From Bradyrhizobium sp. (lineage in GTDB: Bacteria; Pseudomonadota; Alphaproteobacteria; Rhizobiales; Xanthobacteraceae), in the NCBI GenBank assembly GCA_028290165.1, contig JAQGKJ010000139.1, positions 1 through 6,498 of the forward strand: DNA of 6,498 nt, in the 5' to 3' direction. Numbering within the stretch: position 1 is the first letter of the stretch; the number at the start of each line of letters is the position of its first letter. The position numbers and the translations under genes were made by a program. Positions 1 through 6,498 of the stretch are shown piece by piece. The notes beneath the pieces are model-generated. The model searched no databases and was not told the origin of the DNA. It was given only the letters and a program-made list of their open reading frames with translations.

Positions 1-2116
1 TTGCCGACGTTTTGGGAGCTCCAGTGCCTCTGGCACCGGATGCCGCCCCCGCGGGAGACGTTGCCGGAGTCGTCGTTGCCGATTTTCTTTCAGGTGTAAG
101 CTTCGCGCTGGGGTTGCTCACGCTCGGAACGGGCCCCGTCGTCCCCGGCGTTTTCGGAGCGCCTGGGGCTCCGGGACCAGACGCCGGCCCGGCCGGAGAC
201 GTTGTCGCCGGGGTCGTCGTCGCCGACTTGTTTTCCGGGGTAAGCCTCGCGTTGGGGTTGGTCACGCCCGGAACGGGCCCCGTCGTCCCCGGAGGCAAGG
301 GAGGCGCCCCTTTCGTGCCCGGCACGGGCAGCGCGTTGGCCTTAGGCAGCGCGTTGGCCTTCGGCAGCATGTTAGGGGAGACATTGGTCTGCAACGGTGT
401 CGTTGCCGCACCCTTCTGACCTGACGGTGCGCCCGCGGTGCCCGGTTTCACGGGATTGATCATGGCGCTCTGCGGCATCGGCAGTTTGCCCTGCTGGATC
501 AGGCTGGCCTTTTGCATAGCCGAGTGCGGCAGCTGCGGACCGGCGCCGGCCGGCGTCACACCGCCCTGTCCCGCTCCGCCTTTCGCCGCAGGCGATGTCG
601 GCGCAGTAGCGTTGGGTTGAGCGTTGGGCGCCCCCGGAGCACCGGGGGCAGCCGGCGCCGGTTGAGCCGGCTGGTTGATGACGTTGTTGATGACGGTCGT
701 GTTGTGGATATTGGCGAAGATGATGTTGTTCGGCGGCGACGCGACATAGACCGGCGCCTGGACATAGACCGGGATCGGCACGAAGAACGGCTGCGGCAGG
801 ATGAACAGCCCGATCGGCGGCGGTGGCGGCTCCAGGACGACAAAGTCCGGCGGCGGCGGCGGCAGGAAAAACACCGGCGCCCGCGGTGGCGGCTCAAAGC
901 CGAAATCCGGATCGGCGAACATCAGCACCGGGCGGTCGACATAGACGATTTCATCGGGCGGAGGCGGCGGCACGTCGTAGTCGATCATCGCAAATGAGGG
1001 CGGCGGCTCCAGCGGCGCGGTAAGAATGGCAAGGCGGCGACGTGCATCGTAGGCATGGGGCCCGCGCGGATAGCGCCGCAGATATGACCAGTAAGCCTGC
1101 GGCGTATCGGTCCGGTAGCTGCGAAGCCAGGTGATCGCCTCGCGCCGCGCGGCGACGATCGCGCGGACGCGTTTGGCAAGGGGATCGCCGGGATAGGCGC
1201 CCAGGAAATCTTCATAACCAGGCAGGGTGTCGCGTTCGAGTGCCGCGGCATAGGCATCCTGCACACCGAGATCGCGGATCGGCTTGTTCCTGATCGCGGC
1301 GACCTGGTCCGGTGGCGCCTGCGCGGGCGCATCCGGCGCACGGTCGAAGAAACTGAACGGCGCATCGATCTTCTCGGCGTCCCATGGCACCTGCGCACCT
1401 TTGCTCGCCTCGTTGACGCGCAGCCGCACGCGATTGAAAACCTCCGGCAGCGGCAGTCCGCCGGTGCGGATCATCTCCGCGAGCGATTGGGCATACGCGC
1501 CATACGGCCCCTGCTCGTTCGGAGCGACCGTGCCCGGTGCCGCGTTGAACGCGATCAGCATGTGCGGATCGGGCTCGACCAGAGCGAGGCCGCTTGCGAT
1601 CGGCTGGCTCCCCTCGACAAAGGGCTGCTGGCGCGCCGCGTCCAGCACAACGATGCTGGCCTTCAACGGAAGCGACGCAAGCTGGCGCAGGTAGTCGCTG
1701 ATCCGCAATCCCTCGATCGGAATGTCGACGTCGCGACTAAGCGCGGAATCGACTGGGATGAAATAATTCTCGCCGGCGAGCTGCATTCCGTAGCCCGCGA
1801 GATACACCATCGCGACCGTGCCAGGCCCTGACGCTTGTGCCTTCTGGATGAAGTCGCGAAGACTTCCGCGCAGCGTATCGCCGTCGAGGTCACGGGCCCC
1901 GACCACATCGAAGCCGGCCGCCTGGAGGGTTTGCGCGATCAGGCCCGCATCATTGGCCGCGGTCGCAAGCGGCGACTTGGCGTAAGCGCCGTCGCCGACG
2001 ACGAGCGCGACGCGCTTTTCCTGCTGCTGGGCGCTGGCGGAGCTCAGGAACCCCGGAAGGGCGAAAAACACTATCAGGCACAGCGAAACAATAGAAAAAG
2101 GTTTGATCCCACACAT
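1..2116 (-). CDS. Secreted caspase-fold (peptidase C14-like) protein lacking both catalytic residues; C-terminus beyond window
   Basis: An open frame starts at ATG 2116-2114 and runs 705 codons to the left edge without a stop, so the 3' end is missing. Residues 1-29 form a Sec signal peptide: a hydrophobic stretch, then ASA before Gln30. Residues ~34-260 match a bacterial caspase (C14) domain: RVALVVGDGAY at 35-45, VYLAGYGMQ at 104-112, NYFIPVD at 117-123, VVLDAARQQPF at 156-166 and GPYGAYAQ at 203-210. Active family members read GHG and DACR at the catalytic positions; here Tyr109 replaces His and Ala161 replaces Cys, so proteolysis is unlikely. Residues ~285-366 carry two related Tyr/Leu/Pro motifs like a helical repeat. 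Five-proline runs lie at 383-387, 419-423 and 430-434, an Asn/Ile-rich piece at 463-482, then a Pro/Ala/Gly/Thr tail with tandem repeats. The Shine-Dalgarno is weak. Family and export are well supported; an envelope scaffold or binding role is inference. Confidence 0.85.
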   Translation of the reverse strand, partial: MCGIKPFSIVSLCLIVFFALPGFLSSASAQQQEKRVALVVGDGAYAKSPLATAANDAGLIAQTLQAAGFDVVGARDLDGDTLRGSLRDFIQKAQASGPGTVAMVYLAGYGMQLAGENYFIPVDSALSRDVDIPIEGLRISDYLRQLASLPLKASIVVLDAARQQPFVEGSQPIASGLALVEPDPHMLIAFNAAPGTVAPNEQGPYGAYAQSLAEMIRTGGLPLPEVFNRVRLRVNEASKGAQVPWDAEKIDAPFSFFDRAPDAPAQAPPDQVAAIRNKPIRDLGVQDAYAAALERDTLPGYEDFLGAYPGDPLAKRVRAIVAARREAITWLRSYRTDTPQAYWSYLRRYPRGPHAYDARRRLAILTAPLEPPPSFAMIDYDVPPPPPDEIVYVDRPVLMFADPDFGFEPPPRAPVFFLPPPPPDFVVLEPPPPPIGLFILPQPFFVPIPVYVQAPVYVASPPNNIIFANIHNTTVINNVINQPAQPAPAAPGAPGAPNAQPNATAPTSPAAKGGAGQGGVTPAGAGPQLPHSAMQKASLIQQGKLPMPQSAMINPVKPGTAGAPSGQKGAATTPLQTNVSPNMLPKANALPKANALPVPGTKGAPPLPPGTTGPVPGVTNPNARLTPENKSATTTPATTSPAGPASGPGAPGAPKTPGTTGPVPSVSNPSAKLTPERKSATTTPATSPAGAASGARGTGAPKTSA
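2..289 (-). repeat. Two tandem 144-bp in-frame repeats in the tail of the caspase-fold gene
   Basis: Positions 146-289 and 2-145 encode two related 48-residue units (residues 610-657 and 658-705). Both begin GTTGPVP, and both carry a xLTPExKSATTTPAT core and GAPKT near the end. The DNA is also similar: each unit contains the same gggccccgtcgtcccc block at its plus-strand right end. The units differ by a Thr codon gained or lost in the middle and by scattered substitutions, so this is an older duplication and not a fresh copy. The second unit reaches the window edge, so more copies may follow. The encoded sequence is low-complexity and probably an extended linker or surface stalk. Confidence 0.85.
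332..367 (-). repeat. Tandem 18-bp repeat encoding LPKANA twice
   Basis: Two adjacent 18-bp copies, 332-349 and 350-367, differ at one base and encode LPKANA-LPKANA (residues 584-595) in the Pro/Ala-rich tail of the caspase-fold protein. The unit is a multiple of three, so copy-number change by slippage would keep the frame. Confidence 0.8.
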
Positions 2117-2314
2117 GATTTTCTGCCCGCTGAAAGTTCCATCCCAACGTCCGCGCATTGAGCGCGCGACTTGCTGAACATTGCTTGAACGAAAAGCGCT
2201 ACCATTAAGGCAGGCGCGTGACGGGTATGCAGGAGGGCGGAGGATGACGTCGCGTTGTGCAGCAACGACCGCCCGCTTATTGAGGTACCTGAAACGACCG
2301 TCGGAGGCCGAATC
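2117..2314. other. Divergent intergenic region between the caspase-fold gene and the small plus-strand ORF
   Basis: This 198-bp stretch must hold the promoters for the caspase-fold gene (minus) and the small ORF (plus), if both are expressed. The best plus-strand guess is TTGCTT at 2181-2186, a 17-bp spacer, then ATTAAG at 2204-2209, which is a poor -10. I see no convincing minus-strand promoter. A short perfect hairpin, CGCGC-attga-GCGCG, lies at 2152-2166 in the likely leader of the caspase-fold gene. A purine-rich GGAGGG at 2232-2237 sits in front of an ATG at 2244, but that frame does not look like protein. Confidence 0.3.
2303..2307 (+). promoter_or_regulatory. Ribosome binding site choosing the ATG at 2315
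   Basis: GGAGG lies 7 bases before ATG 2315-2317. It favours this start over an in-frame TTG at 2255, which would add 20 residues but has only a distant purine-rich stretch (11 bases away). Confidence 0.55.
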
Positions 2315-2479
2315 ATGGCTCCCACAATTCGCAGAGCCGGCGCGAAGCCAGTTCCGTTCGATCACGGGTTTGAATATCGGCTCGAAAACGATCCGCGATT
2401 TCTGCGCCGGATCGAACAGGCTCGCGGCAGTCTGCAAACTGGGCGCGGGGTCCGGCTGGAAGACCTCGAAACGGAATAG
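2315..2479 (+). CDS. Small protein, possible orphan Phd/YefM-like antitoxin C-terminal region
   Basis: This 54-residue ORF starts at an ATG with a good Shine-Dalgarno and stops at TAG 2477-2479. The C-terminal half is charged and helical-looking: NDPRFLRRIEQARGSL followed by GRGVRLEDLE. That pattern of a helix with paired Arg/Glu, a short Gly turn, then a hydrophobic-acidic end resembles the toxin-binding tail of Phd/YefM-type antitoxins, but the N-terminal DNA-binding part of that family is absent. No RelE, Doc or PIN toxin frame follows; the next gene is convergent and ends 35 bp away. It may be a remnant antitoxin, a stand-alone small protein, or not expressed. The family call is from pattern recall and is weak; that it is a real gene is moderately likely. 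Confidence 0.5.
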   Translation: MAPTIRRAGAKPVPFDHGFEYRLENDPRFLRRIEQARGSLQTGRGVRLEDLETE

Positions 2480-2483
2480 CGCG

Positions 2484-2516
2484 GCTCGGTTCGCTGCAAC
2501 AGGTTGCGAGAGCTTT
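2484..2516 (+). terminator. Weak candidate terminator between convergent genes
   Basis: GCTC 2484-2487, TCG 2491-2493 and CAA 2497-2499 can pair with TTG, CGA and GAGC at 2504-2513, leaving two 3-base bulges and a 4-base loop. A short TTT follows on the plus strand. The stem is interrupted and the T-tract is minimal, so this is only a candidate. It has no T-tract in the minus direction. Confidence 0.2.
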
Positions 2517-3459
2517 AGTTGCGACGAAGGAGCGATCCGCCAGACTCGTGGAGAGGATCGCCGAAAGAGGATTGGGAAGCCGCGTTCAAGCAGCACTTCT
2601 TGAATTTCTTTCCGCTGCCGCACGGACAGGGATCGTTGCGTCCAACTTTGCGCAGGGGATCGCGGTGCGGCGTCCCGAGCGACGTCAGCGGAGCCCATTC
2701 AGATTTGTCGCTGCTCCGCACCTTCTCCTTGAAACAATGCCAATCCGACATCTCCGCGATCGTATCGCCGAACAGAGCGAGTTCGCCGTCGGTGGTAAGC
2801 GGCTTGGCTTCCGGATGCTCGATCGCATGTTGCAAGTCCTTTTCGAAGTCCTCGAATGTTAGCCACATCGGATCAATGGAGCCGCGCAAGAAGGCCTGCC
2901 GCACGAGCGGTTTTAGTTCGCCTAGTCCGAGCCAGGCCACGGCATCGAGCCAGCCTTGCCAGACGAAGCAGCCATCCGACGCATCGAGTTGCGAGTAACA
3001 ATCGCGCAGGAAGTCTGCGGTCGCGGCGCGCGGCAGGTCGCCACGCAGGGTCAGCATGGCGATCGCCTGACACATCCGCGAGCGGACGAATTCGTCAGCC
3101 TCGTGATCTCGAATGATCTCATAGAGCGGCCCGGGATCGCCATCGAACACGGCCGCCATCACGCGGTGGGACGTCTCGGTGATGGCACCGCCGAGGATCT
3201 GGTCGAGTACTTCGGGGGGCAATCGCAACAAATCTGACAGCGGCCGGTACGCCGATTTCTCGCGCCACTCGCCGAGCAGATGAAACATGAAAAACAGCGC
3301 AGCCGGCGCAGCCGGTTCACCTTCCATCGACAAGAACTCATCGATGCGCCGCAGGAAGATGGGAACCATCGTAGCGCGATCGGCTTGCGCGGCACGGATC
3401 GCCTCGACCGGCAACCGCCTCCAAGTGTTTAACTCCTCCACAACCTCTGCAGCATTCAT
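2515..3459 (-). CDS. DUF1186 family protein with C-terminal SEC-C zinc motif
   Basis: This is a 314-residue soluble protein with no signal peptide or membrane segment. Residues ~1-245 are predicted mostly helical with hydrophobic/acidic repeats and match my recall of DUF1186, a family of unknown function that resembles HEAT-like helical repeats. Residues 272-290 form a SEC-C motif, [19 protein letters not shown], in which Cys278, Cys280, Cys289 and Cys290 are the expected zinc ligands (C-x-C-x8-C-C). The same motif ends SecA, where it binds zinc and contacts SecB and ribosomes; in stand-alone proteins it is usually taken as a protein- or nucleic-acid-binding tail. A 24-residue Ser/Gly-rich tail follows. 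The start is the ATG at 3459, with AGGAG 6 bases upstream; an in-frame TTG at 3477 lies ahead of that site and would add six residues. The gap to the carbonic anhydrase stop is 53 bp, so cotranscription is possible. The specific function is unknown. Confidence 0.88.
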   Translation of the reverse strand: MNAAEVVEELNTWRRLPVEAIRAAQADRATMVPIFLRRIDEFLSMEGEPAAPAALFFMFHLLGEWREKSAYRPLSDLLRLPPEVLDQILGGAITETSHRVMAAVFDGDPGPLYEIIRDHEADEFVRSRMCQAIAMLTLRGDLPRAATADFLRDCYSQLDASDGCFVWQGWLDAVAWLGLGELKPLVRQAFLRGSIDPMWLTFEDFEKDLQHAIEHPEAKPLTTDGELALFGDTIAEMSDWHCFKEKVRSSDKSEWAPLTSLGTPHRDPLRKVGRNDPCPCGSGKKFKKCCLNAASQSSFGDPLHESGGSLLRRN

Positions 3460-3465
3460 CGTTAG

Positions 3466-3470
3466 CTCCT
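3466..3470 (-). promoter_or_regulatory. Ribosome binding site setting the SEC-C protein start
   Basis: On the minus strand AGGAG lies 6 bases before ATG 3459-3457. It would fall inside the coding region if the upstream TTG at 3477 were used, so it argues for the shorter 314-residue protein. Confidence 0.65.
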
Positions 3471-3489
3471 GGATCAAACGCTGGCCGTC

Positions 3490-3510
3490 ATCACACTCCG
3501 TCTGTGTGAT
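3490..3510. other. 7-bp inverted repeat just after the carbonic anhydrase stop
   Basis: ATCACAC (3490-3496) and GTGTGAT (3504-3510) are perfect inverted repeats around a 7-base spacer, two bases past the TGA of the carbonic anhydrase gene. In RNA this would be a modest hairpin without a U-tract, so it is not a standard intrinsic terminator. It could protect the 3' end of the mRNA, mark a Rho-dependent end, or be a dimeric protein site in front of the SEC-C gene. Confidence 0.4.
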
Positions 3511-3512
3511 CC

Positions 3513-4265
3513 TCAGCTGACCATATCCACTCGGCCATCCCTGAGCCGGTAGATGCCGCCGACCACCCTGAGTTTGTGCTGTTCGACCGCGGCGCTCAGG
3601 ATCGGTGTGGCGGAACTTAATTTGGCGACGTTGTCGACCACGTTCTGACGGACGGCTTTGCCGAGCGTATCACCGCCTTGCTGCGATACGGCCTTCACCG
3701 CGGGCGCAATGCCGGTGACCAGGGAGGGCATATGTCCCGGCAAGGTCGTGTCGTCCTTGAGGGATTTTATCGCCGCATCGACGGCGCCGCAGCTTTCGTG
3801 ACCCAACACCAGGATCAAAGGCACGCCCAACACGGCGACGGCATATTCCAGGCTGGCGATGGTTTCGGTCGTGGCGAAATTTCCGGCCACGCGGCACACA
3901 AAGAGATCGCCCCGGCCGGCATCGAAGGCGTATTCCGGTGCGATACGCGAATCGGCGCAGCTCAATACGGCGGCGTAGGGATTTTGACCTCCTGCCAAGG
4001 CCTCCCTTTCATGTTTGAAATCGTGACGCAGCGATACGCCGCCAACGTAGCGCTCGTTGCCTTTCAGCAGGCGCTCGAGCGCAGCATCGGGTGACAGCAC
4101 GTTCTGCGGCTTGGGTGGTTTCTTCTTTTCCTTCTCCTTCTCCTTCTCCTTGGCATCGGCCGCGCCTGCCAGGAAAATCCCGGCCGACGAGGCCGCGAGT
4201 AAAAGCATGGTGCGCCGTGATGGCGCCAGCGAACGATGAGAATTTTGGCCGCACATTTCGCACAT
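3513..4265 (-). CDS. Exported beta-class carbonic anhydrase
   Basis: The 250-residue product should catalyse reversible hydration of CO2 to bicarbonate. The beta-class active site is intact: CADSR at 102-106 region (Cys103, Asp105, Arg107 by position) and HESC (His156, Cys159), giving the Cys2His zinc site and the Asp/Arg dyad. The N-terminus begins MCEMCG, then SRRTMLL (Arg17-Arg18) and a hydrophobic run ending AADA at residue 38. This looks like a Tat signal peptide, so folded, zinc-loaded enzyme would go to the periplasm. Residues 39-49 are a Lys/Glu repeat, then a Pro/Lys linker, and the catalytic domain starts near 57. The start is ATG 4265 with GGAGGG 8 bases upstream. The gene begins 23 bp after dnaE, so it may share its transcript. 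Family and activity are secure; export by Tat, not Sec, is inferred from the twin Arg. Confidence 0.93.
   Translation of the reverse strand: MCEMCGQNSHRSLAPSRRTMLLLAASSAGIFLAGAADAKEKEKEKEKKKPPKPQNVLSPDAALERLLKGNERYVGGVSLRHDFKHEREALAGGQNPYAAVLSCADSRIAPEYAFDAGRGDLFVCRVAGNFATTETIASLEYAVAVLGVPLILVLGHESCGAVDAAIKSLKDDTTLPGHMPSLVTGIAPAVKAVSQQGGDTLGKAVRQNVVDNVAKLSSATPILSAAVEQHKLRVVGGIYRLRDGRVDMVS
4119..4151 (-). repeat. Hexanucleotide repeat encoding a Lys-Glu tract
   Basis: On the minus strand AAGGAG occurs three times in a row, followed by AAGGAA and three more Lys codons, encoding [11 protein letters not shown] (residues 39-49) directly after the predicted signal-peptide cleavage site of the carbonic anhydrase. 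Six-base units change the protein by whole Lys-Glu pairs, so length variation between strains would be tolerated. The tract also contains several internal Shine-Dalgarno-like AGGAG copies. Confidence 0.85.
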
Positions 4266-4273
4266 CGTATCTT

Positions 4274-4279
4274 CCCTCC
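4274..4279 (-). promoter_or_regulatory. Ribosome binding site of the carbonic anhydrase gene
   Basis: On the minus strand GGAGGG lies 8 bases before ATG 4265-4263, inside the 23-bp gap to dnaE. It supports the first Met over Met4, which is only nine bases further on. Confidence 0.6.
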
Positions 4280-4288
4280 ACGACGAGG

Positions 4289-6498
4289 TTACAGCGTCTG
4301 CACGTCCACCACCCCCGACACCGCCTTGATCGCGCCGGCGATCTGCGGCGAGACCTTGAAGCGGCCCGGCAGCTTCATTTCCACTTCGGTTTCGAGGTCG
4401 AGCATCATCACCAGCGAGACGTCGCCGTCGGCGCCGCCGACCGCGGCGACCGGTTTTGCCTGTTGGCCACGGAGGGCACTGCCCTGCCCTGCCTCAGGCA
4501 TCTGCAGCCGCTTGGCGATGGACTCGAGCGGCCTGGTGTCGCGCACAAAAATCCGAAGACCTTTTTGGGTTTTTGCGGCGGCGTCATCCAGCGGCTCGGC
4601 GTGAAGCACGCGCGCGCGGACATCCTCGCCCTGCAATTCGGCCCCGAGCTGCAGCAGCACGGCCGCTCCGGGCTCCAGCACCTCGCGATACTGCGCGAGC
4701 CCTTCGGAAAACAGCACGGCCTCGAAATGGCCGGTCGGGTCCGACAGTCCCATGATGCCCATCTTGTTGCCGGTTTTGGTACGCCGTTCCATCCGCGACA
4801 CCACGGTGGCGGCAACCTTGCCGGCGGTGGCGCCGGTTTTGACCGCGCGCGAGAATTCCGCCCAGGTCTGCACCCGCAACCGTTTCAGCACGGTCGCATA
4901 ATCATCGAGCGGATGGCCCGAGAGGAAGAATCCGATGGCGTCGTATTCGCGCCGCAGCCGTTCCGCCGGCAGCCACGGCTCGACCTGCGGCAGCATGATG
5001 GTCGGCGCGTCGGTAGCGCCGCCGAACATGTCGTTCTGTCCCATGGTCGCGGCCTCGTGGCTGCGCTGGCATGCGGCAAGGATTGCTTCCGCGCCGGCGA
5101 ACACCCGCGCGCGATTGGAATCGAGCGCGTCGAACGCGCCGGCCGCAGCGAGGCTCTCGATCACGCGCTTGTTGATGGCGCGCGGATTAGCCCGCGCCGC
5201 GAAATCGGCCAGCGAGGTGAACAGTCCATCCTTGCGCGCCTCCACGATCAGCTCGACCGCCTGGTGGCCGACGCCCTTGAGCGCGGCAAGCGCGTAATAA
5301 ATGGTGCCGTCGGCTACCTCGAAGGTGGCGCCGGAGCGATTGATCGAGGGCGCCTCGACCTTGATCCCGACCCGTTGCGCCTCGGCACGAAACTCCGAGA
5401 GCTTGTCGGTATTGTTGAGGTCGAGCGTCATCGACGCCGCCAGGAATTCGACCGGATAATGCGCCTTCATGTAGGCGGTCTGATACGACAAAAGCGCATA
5501 GGCCGCGGCATGGCTCTTGTTGAAGCCATAGTCGGCGAATTTTGCCAGCAATTCGAAGATGGTGTCGGCCTGGCCGCGCTGGATGCCGCGCTCGACGGAG
5601 CCTGAGACAAAGCGCTCGCGCTGCTGCTCCATCTCTTTACGGATCTTCTTGCCCATCGCCCGGCGCAACAGGTCGGCTTCGCCGAGCGAATAGCCGGCCA
5701 TCACCTGCGCGATCTGCATCACCTGTTCCTGGTAGATGATGACGCCGAACGTCTCCTTGAGGATCGGCTCCAGCATGGGGTGCAGATATTCCGGTTCCTC
5801 GTCGCCATGCTTGCGCGCGCAATAGGTCGGGATGTTCGCCATCGGACCGGGGCGATACAGCGCCACCAGCGCGATGATGTCCTCAAAACGGTCGGGCCGC
5901 ATGTCGACCAGCGCGCGCCGCATGCCCTGACTTTCCACCTGGAACACGCCGACCACATCGCCCTTGGCCAACATCGCGTAGCTCGGCGCGTCGTCGAGCG
6001 GCAGCCGTGCCAGATTGAGCTCGATGCCGCGGCGCTTCAACAGTTTTACGGCGAGATCGAGTACCGTCAGCGTCTTCAGCCCGAGGAAGTCGAACTTTAC
6101 CAGGCCCGCGGGCTCGACCCATTTCATGTTGAATTGGGTCACCGGCATGTCGGATTTCGGATCGCGATAGAGCGGCACCAACTCGCTTAAAGGCCGGTCG
6201 CCGATCACGATGCCTGCGGCGTGGGTGGAGGCGTGCCGGGTCAGGCCTTCGAGGCGCTGCGCGATGTCGAAGGCGCGCGCCACCACCGGGTCCTCGTCGC
6301 GAAACGCCTGCAGTTTTGGCTCGCTCGCGATCGCGGCCGCCAGCGTCACCGGCGCCGCGGGATTTTGCGGCACCAGTTTTGTCAGCTTGTCGACCTGGCC
6401 GTACGGCATCTGCAGCACGCGGCCGACGTCGCGCAGCACGCCGCGCGCCTGCAGCGTGCCGAAAGTGATGATCTGCGCCACCTGCTCGCGGCCGTAAC
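4289..6498 (-). CDS. dnaE: DNA polymerase III alpha subunit, C-terminal part (5' end beyond window)
   Basis: This is the catalytic subunit of the replicative polymerase. About 736 of an expected ~1150-1180 codons are visible; the frame is open to the right edge, entering at YGREQVAQIITFGTLQAR, so the PHP domain and the first catalytic Asp pair lie outside. Residues below are numbered from the Val/GTG codon at 6481, which is internal and not the start. The palm continues with RHASTHAAGIVI at 82-93 and VKFDFLGLKTL at 128-138, where Asp131 should be the third catalytic Asp. The fingers region includes YGFNKSHAAAYALLSYQTAY at 318-337. A helix-hairpin-helix region is near 395-430. QNDMF at 482-486 fits the internal beta-clamp-binding motif (QADMF in E. 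coli). An OB-fold lies at ~553-625, followed by a C-terminal domain ending in TAA at 4291-4289. The visible sequence is intact. It is the DnaE1 type by its OB-fold and C-terminal domain, not the short DnaE2/ImuC form. Confidence 0.96.
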   Translation of the reverse strand, partial: YGREQVAQIITFGTLQARGVLRDVGRVLQMPYGQVDKLTKLVPQNPAAPVTLAAAIASEPKLQAFRDEDPVVARAFDIAQRLEGLTRHASTHAAGIVIGDRPLSELVPLYRDPKSDMPVTQFNMKWVEPAGLVKFDFLGLKTLTVLDLAVKLLKRRGIELNLARLPLDDAPSYAMLAKGDVVGVFQVESQGMRRALVDMRPDRFEDIIALVALYRPGPMANIPTYCARKHGDEEPEYLHPMLEPILKETFGVIIYQEQVMQIAQVMAGYSLGEADLLRRAMGKKIRKEMEQQRERFVSGSVERGIQRGQADTIFELLAKFADYGFNKSHAAAYALLSYQTAYMKAHYPVEFLAASMTLDLNNTDKLSEFRAEAQRVGIKVEAPSINRSGATFEVADGTIYYALAALKGVGHQAVELIVEARKDGLFTSLADFAARANPRAINKRVIESLAAAGAFDALDSNRARVFAGAEAILAACQRSHEAATMGQNDMFGGATDAPTIMLPQVEPWLPAERLRREYDAIGFFLSGHPLDDYATVLKRLRVQTWAEFSRAVKTGATAGKVAATVVSRMERRTKTGNKMGIMGLSDPTGHFEAVLFSEGLAQYREVLEPGAAVLLQLGAELQGEDVRARVLHAEPLDDAAAKTQKGLRIFVRDTRPLESIAKRLQMPEAGQGSALRGQQAKPVAAVGGADGDVSLVMMLDLETEVEMKLPGRFKVSPQIAGAIKAVSGVVDVQTL
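5024..5038 (-). other. dnaE: Sliding-clamp binding motif codons in dnaE
   Basis: These codons encode QNDMF in the linker between the helix-hairpin-helix and OB-fold regions. In E. coli DnaE the corresponding QADMF tethers the polymerase to the beta clamp and is needed for processive synthesis. Gln and the hydrophobic-aromatic Met-Phe end are kept; only the second position differs. Confidence 0.7.

Noticed and set aside
12..419. Plus-strand ORF with Gly/Ala/Val/Pro-rich translation
   Set aside because: It is antisense to the repeated tail of the caspase-fold gene; its repetitive look simply mirrors the 144-bp repeats.
512..997. Arg-rich overlapping frames on both strands
   Set aside because: These are out-of-frame readings of GC-rich proline codons in the caspase-fold gene and have no protein-like character.
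2244..2603. Plus-strand ORF from an ATG with strong GGAGGG ahead (2232-2237)
   Set aside because: The translation has no recognisable pattern and it runs through the 54-residue ORF and into the end of the SEC-C gene on the other strand.
4091..5605. 504-codon plus-strand ORF
   Set aside because: It is antisense to dnaE and the carbonic anhydrase; the His/Arg/Gly-rich translation is typical of a GC-rich shadow frame.
6479..6481. GTG as the start codon of the dnaE frame
   Set aside because: The frame continues upstream as YGREQ before VAQIITFG, which is conserved internal DnaE sequence, so the true start is outside the window.
1..6498. CRISPR array, tRNA, rRNA, insertion sequence or phage module
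   Set aside because: No regularly spaced identical repeats, no tRNA-like cloverleaf, no rRNA signatures and no transposase or integrase frames were seen.

Overview
The window is GC-rich and tightly packed, and reads as chromosomal DNA from an alphaproteobacterium. The DnaE sequence, the Tat-type carbonic anhydrase and the caspase-fold protein with a proline-rich tail all suggest the Rhizobiales, most like Bradyrhizobium or Rhodopseudomonas. This placement rests on recalled family resemblance, not on a search. Four of the five supported genes lie on the minus strand, and both window edges cut through a gene.

Layout, reading the minus strand from right to left. 6498-4289 holds the C-terminal ~736 codons of dnaE, the replicative DNA polymerase III alpha subunit. 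Only 23 bp later comes a complete exported beta-carbonic anhydrase (4265-3513). A 7-bp inverted repeat follows its stop codon, then a DUF1186/SEC-C zinc-motif protein (3459-2515). On the plus strand, a 54-codon ORF (2315-2479) resembles the C-terminal part of a Phd-like antitoxin, with no toxin gene beside it. Divergent from it, on the minus strand, a long secreted caspase-fold protein starts at 2116 and runs off the left edge still open (705 codons visible). It has no stop codon inside the window, so it is easy to miss.

The most interesting gene is the caspase-fold protein. The fold landmarks are clear, but Tyr replaces the catalytic His and Ala replaces the catalytic Cys, so it looks like a secreted pseudocaspase. 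Behind the head are a helical repeat-like section, three runs of five prolines, a short Asn/Ile-rich segment, and a low-complexity Pro/Ala/Gly/Thr tail built partly from a 144-bp tandem repeat cut by the window edge.

The genes do not form an obvious pathway. dnaE is housekeeping; the carbonic anhydrase may be cotranscribed with it because of the short gap. The SEC-C protein and the pseudocaspase have no assigned role here. I see no tRNA, rRNA, CRISPR array, insertion sequence or phage gene.
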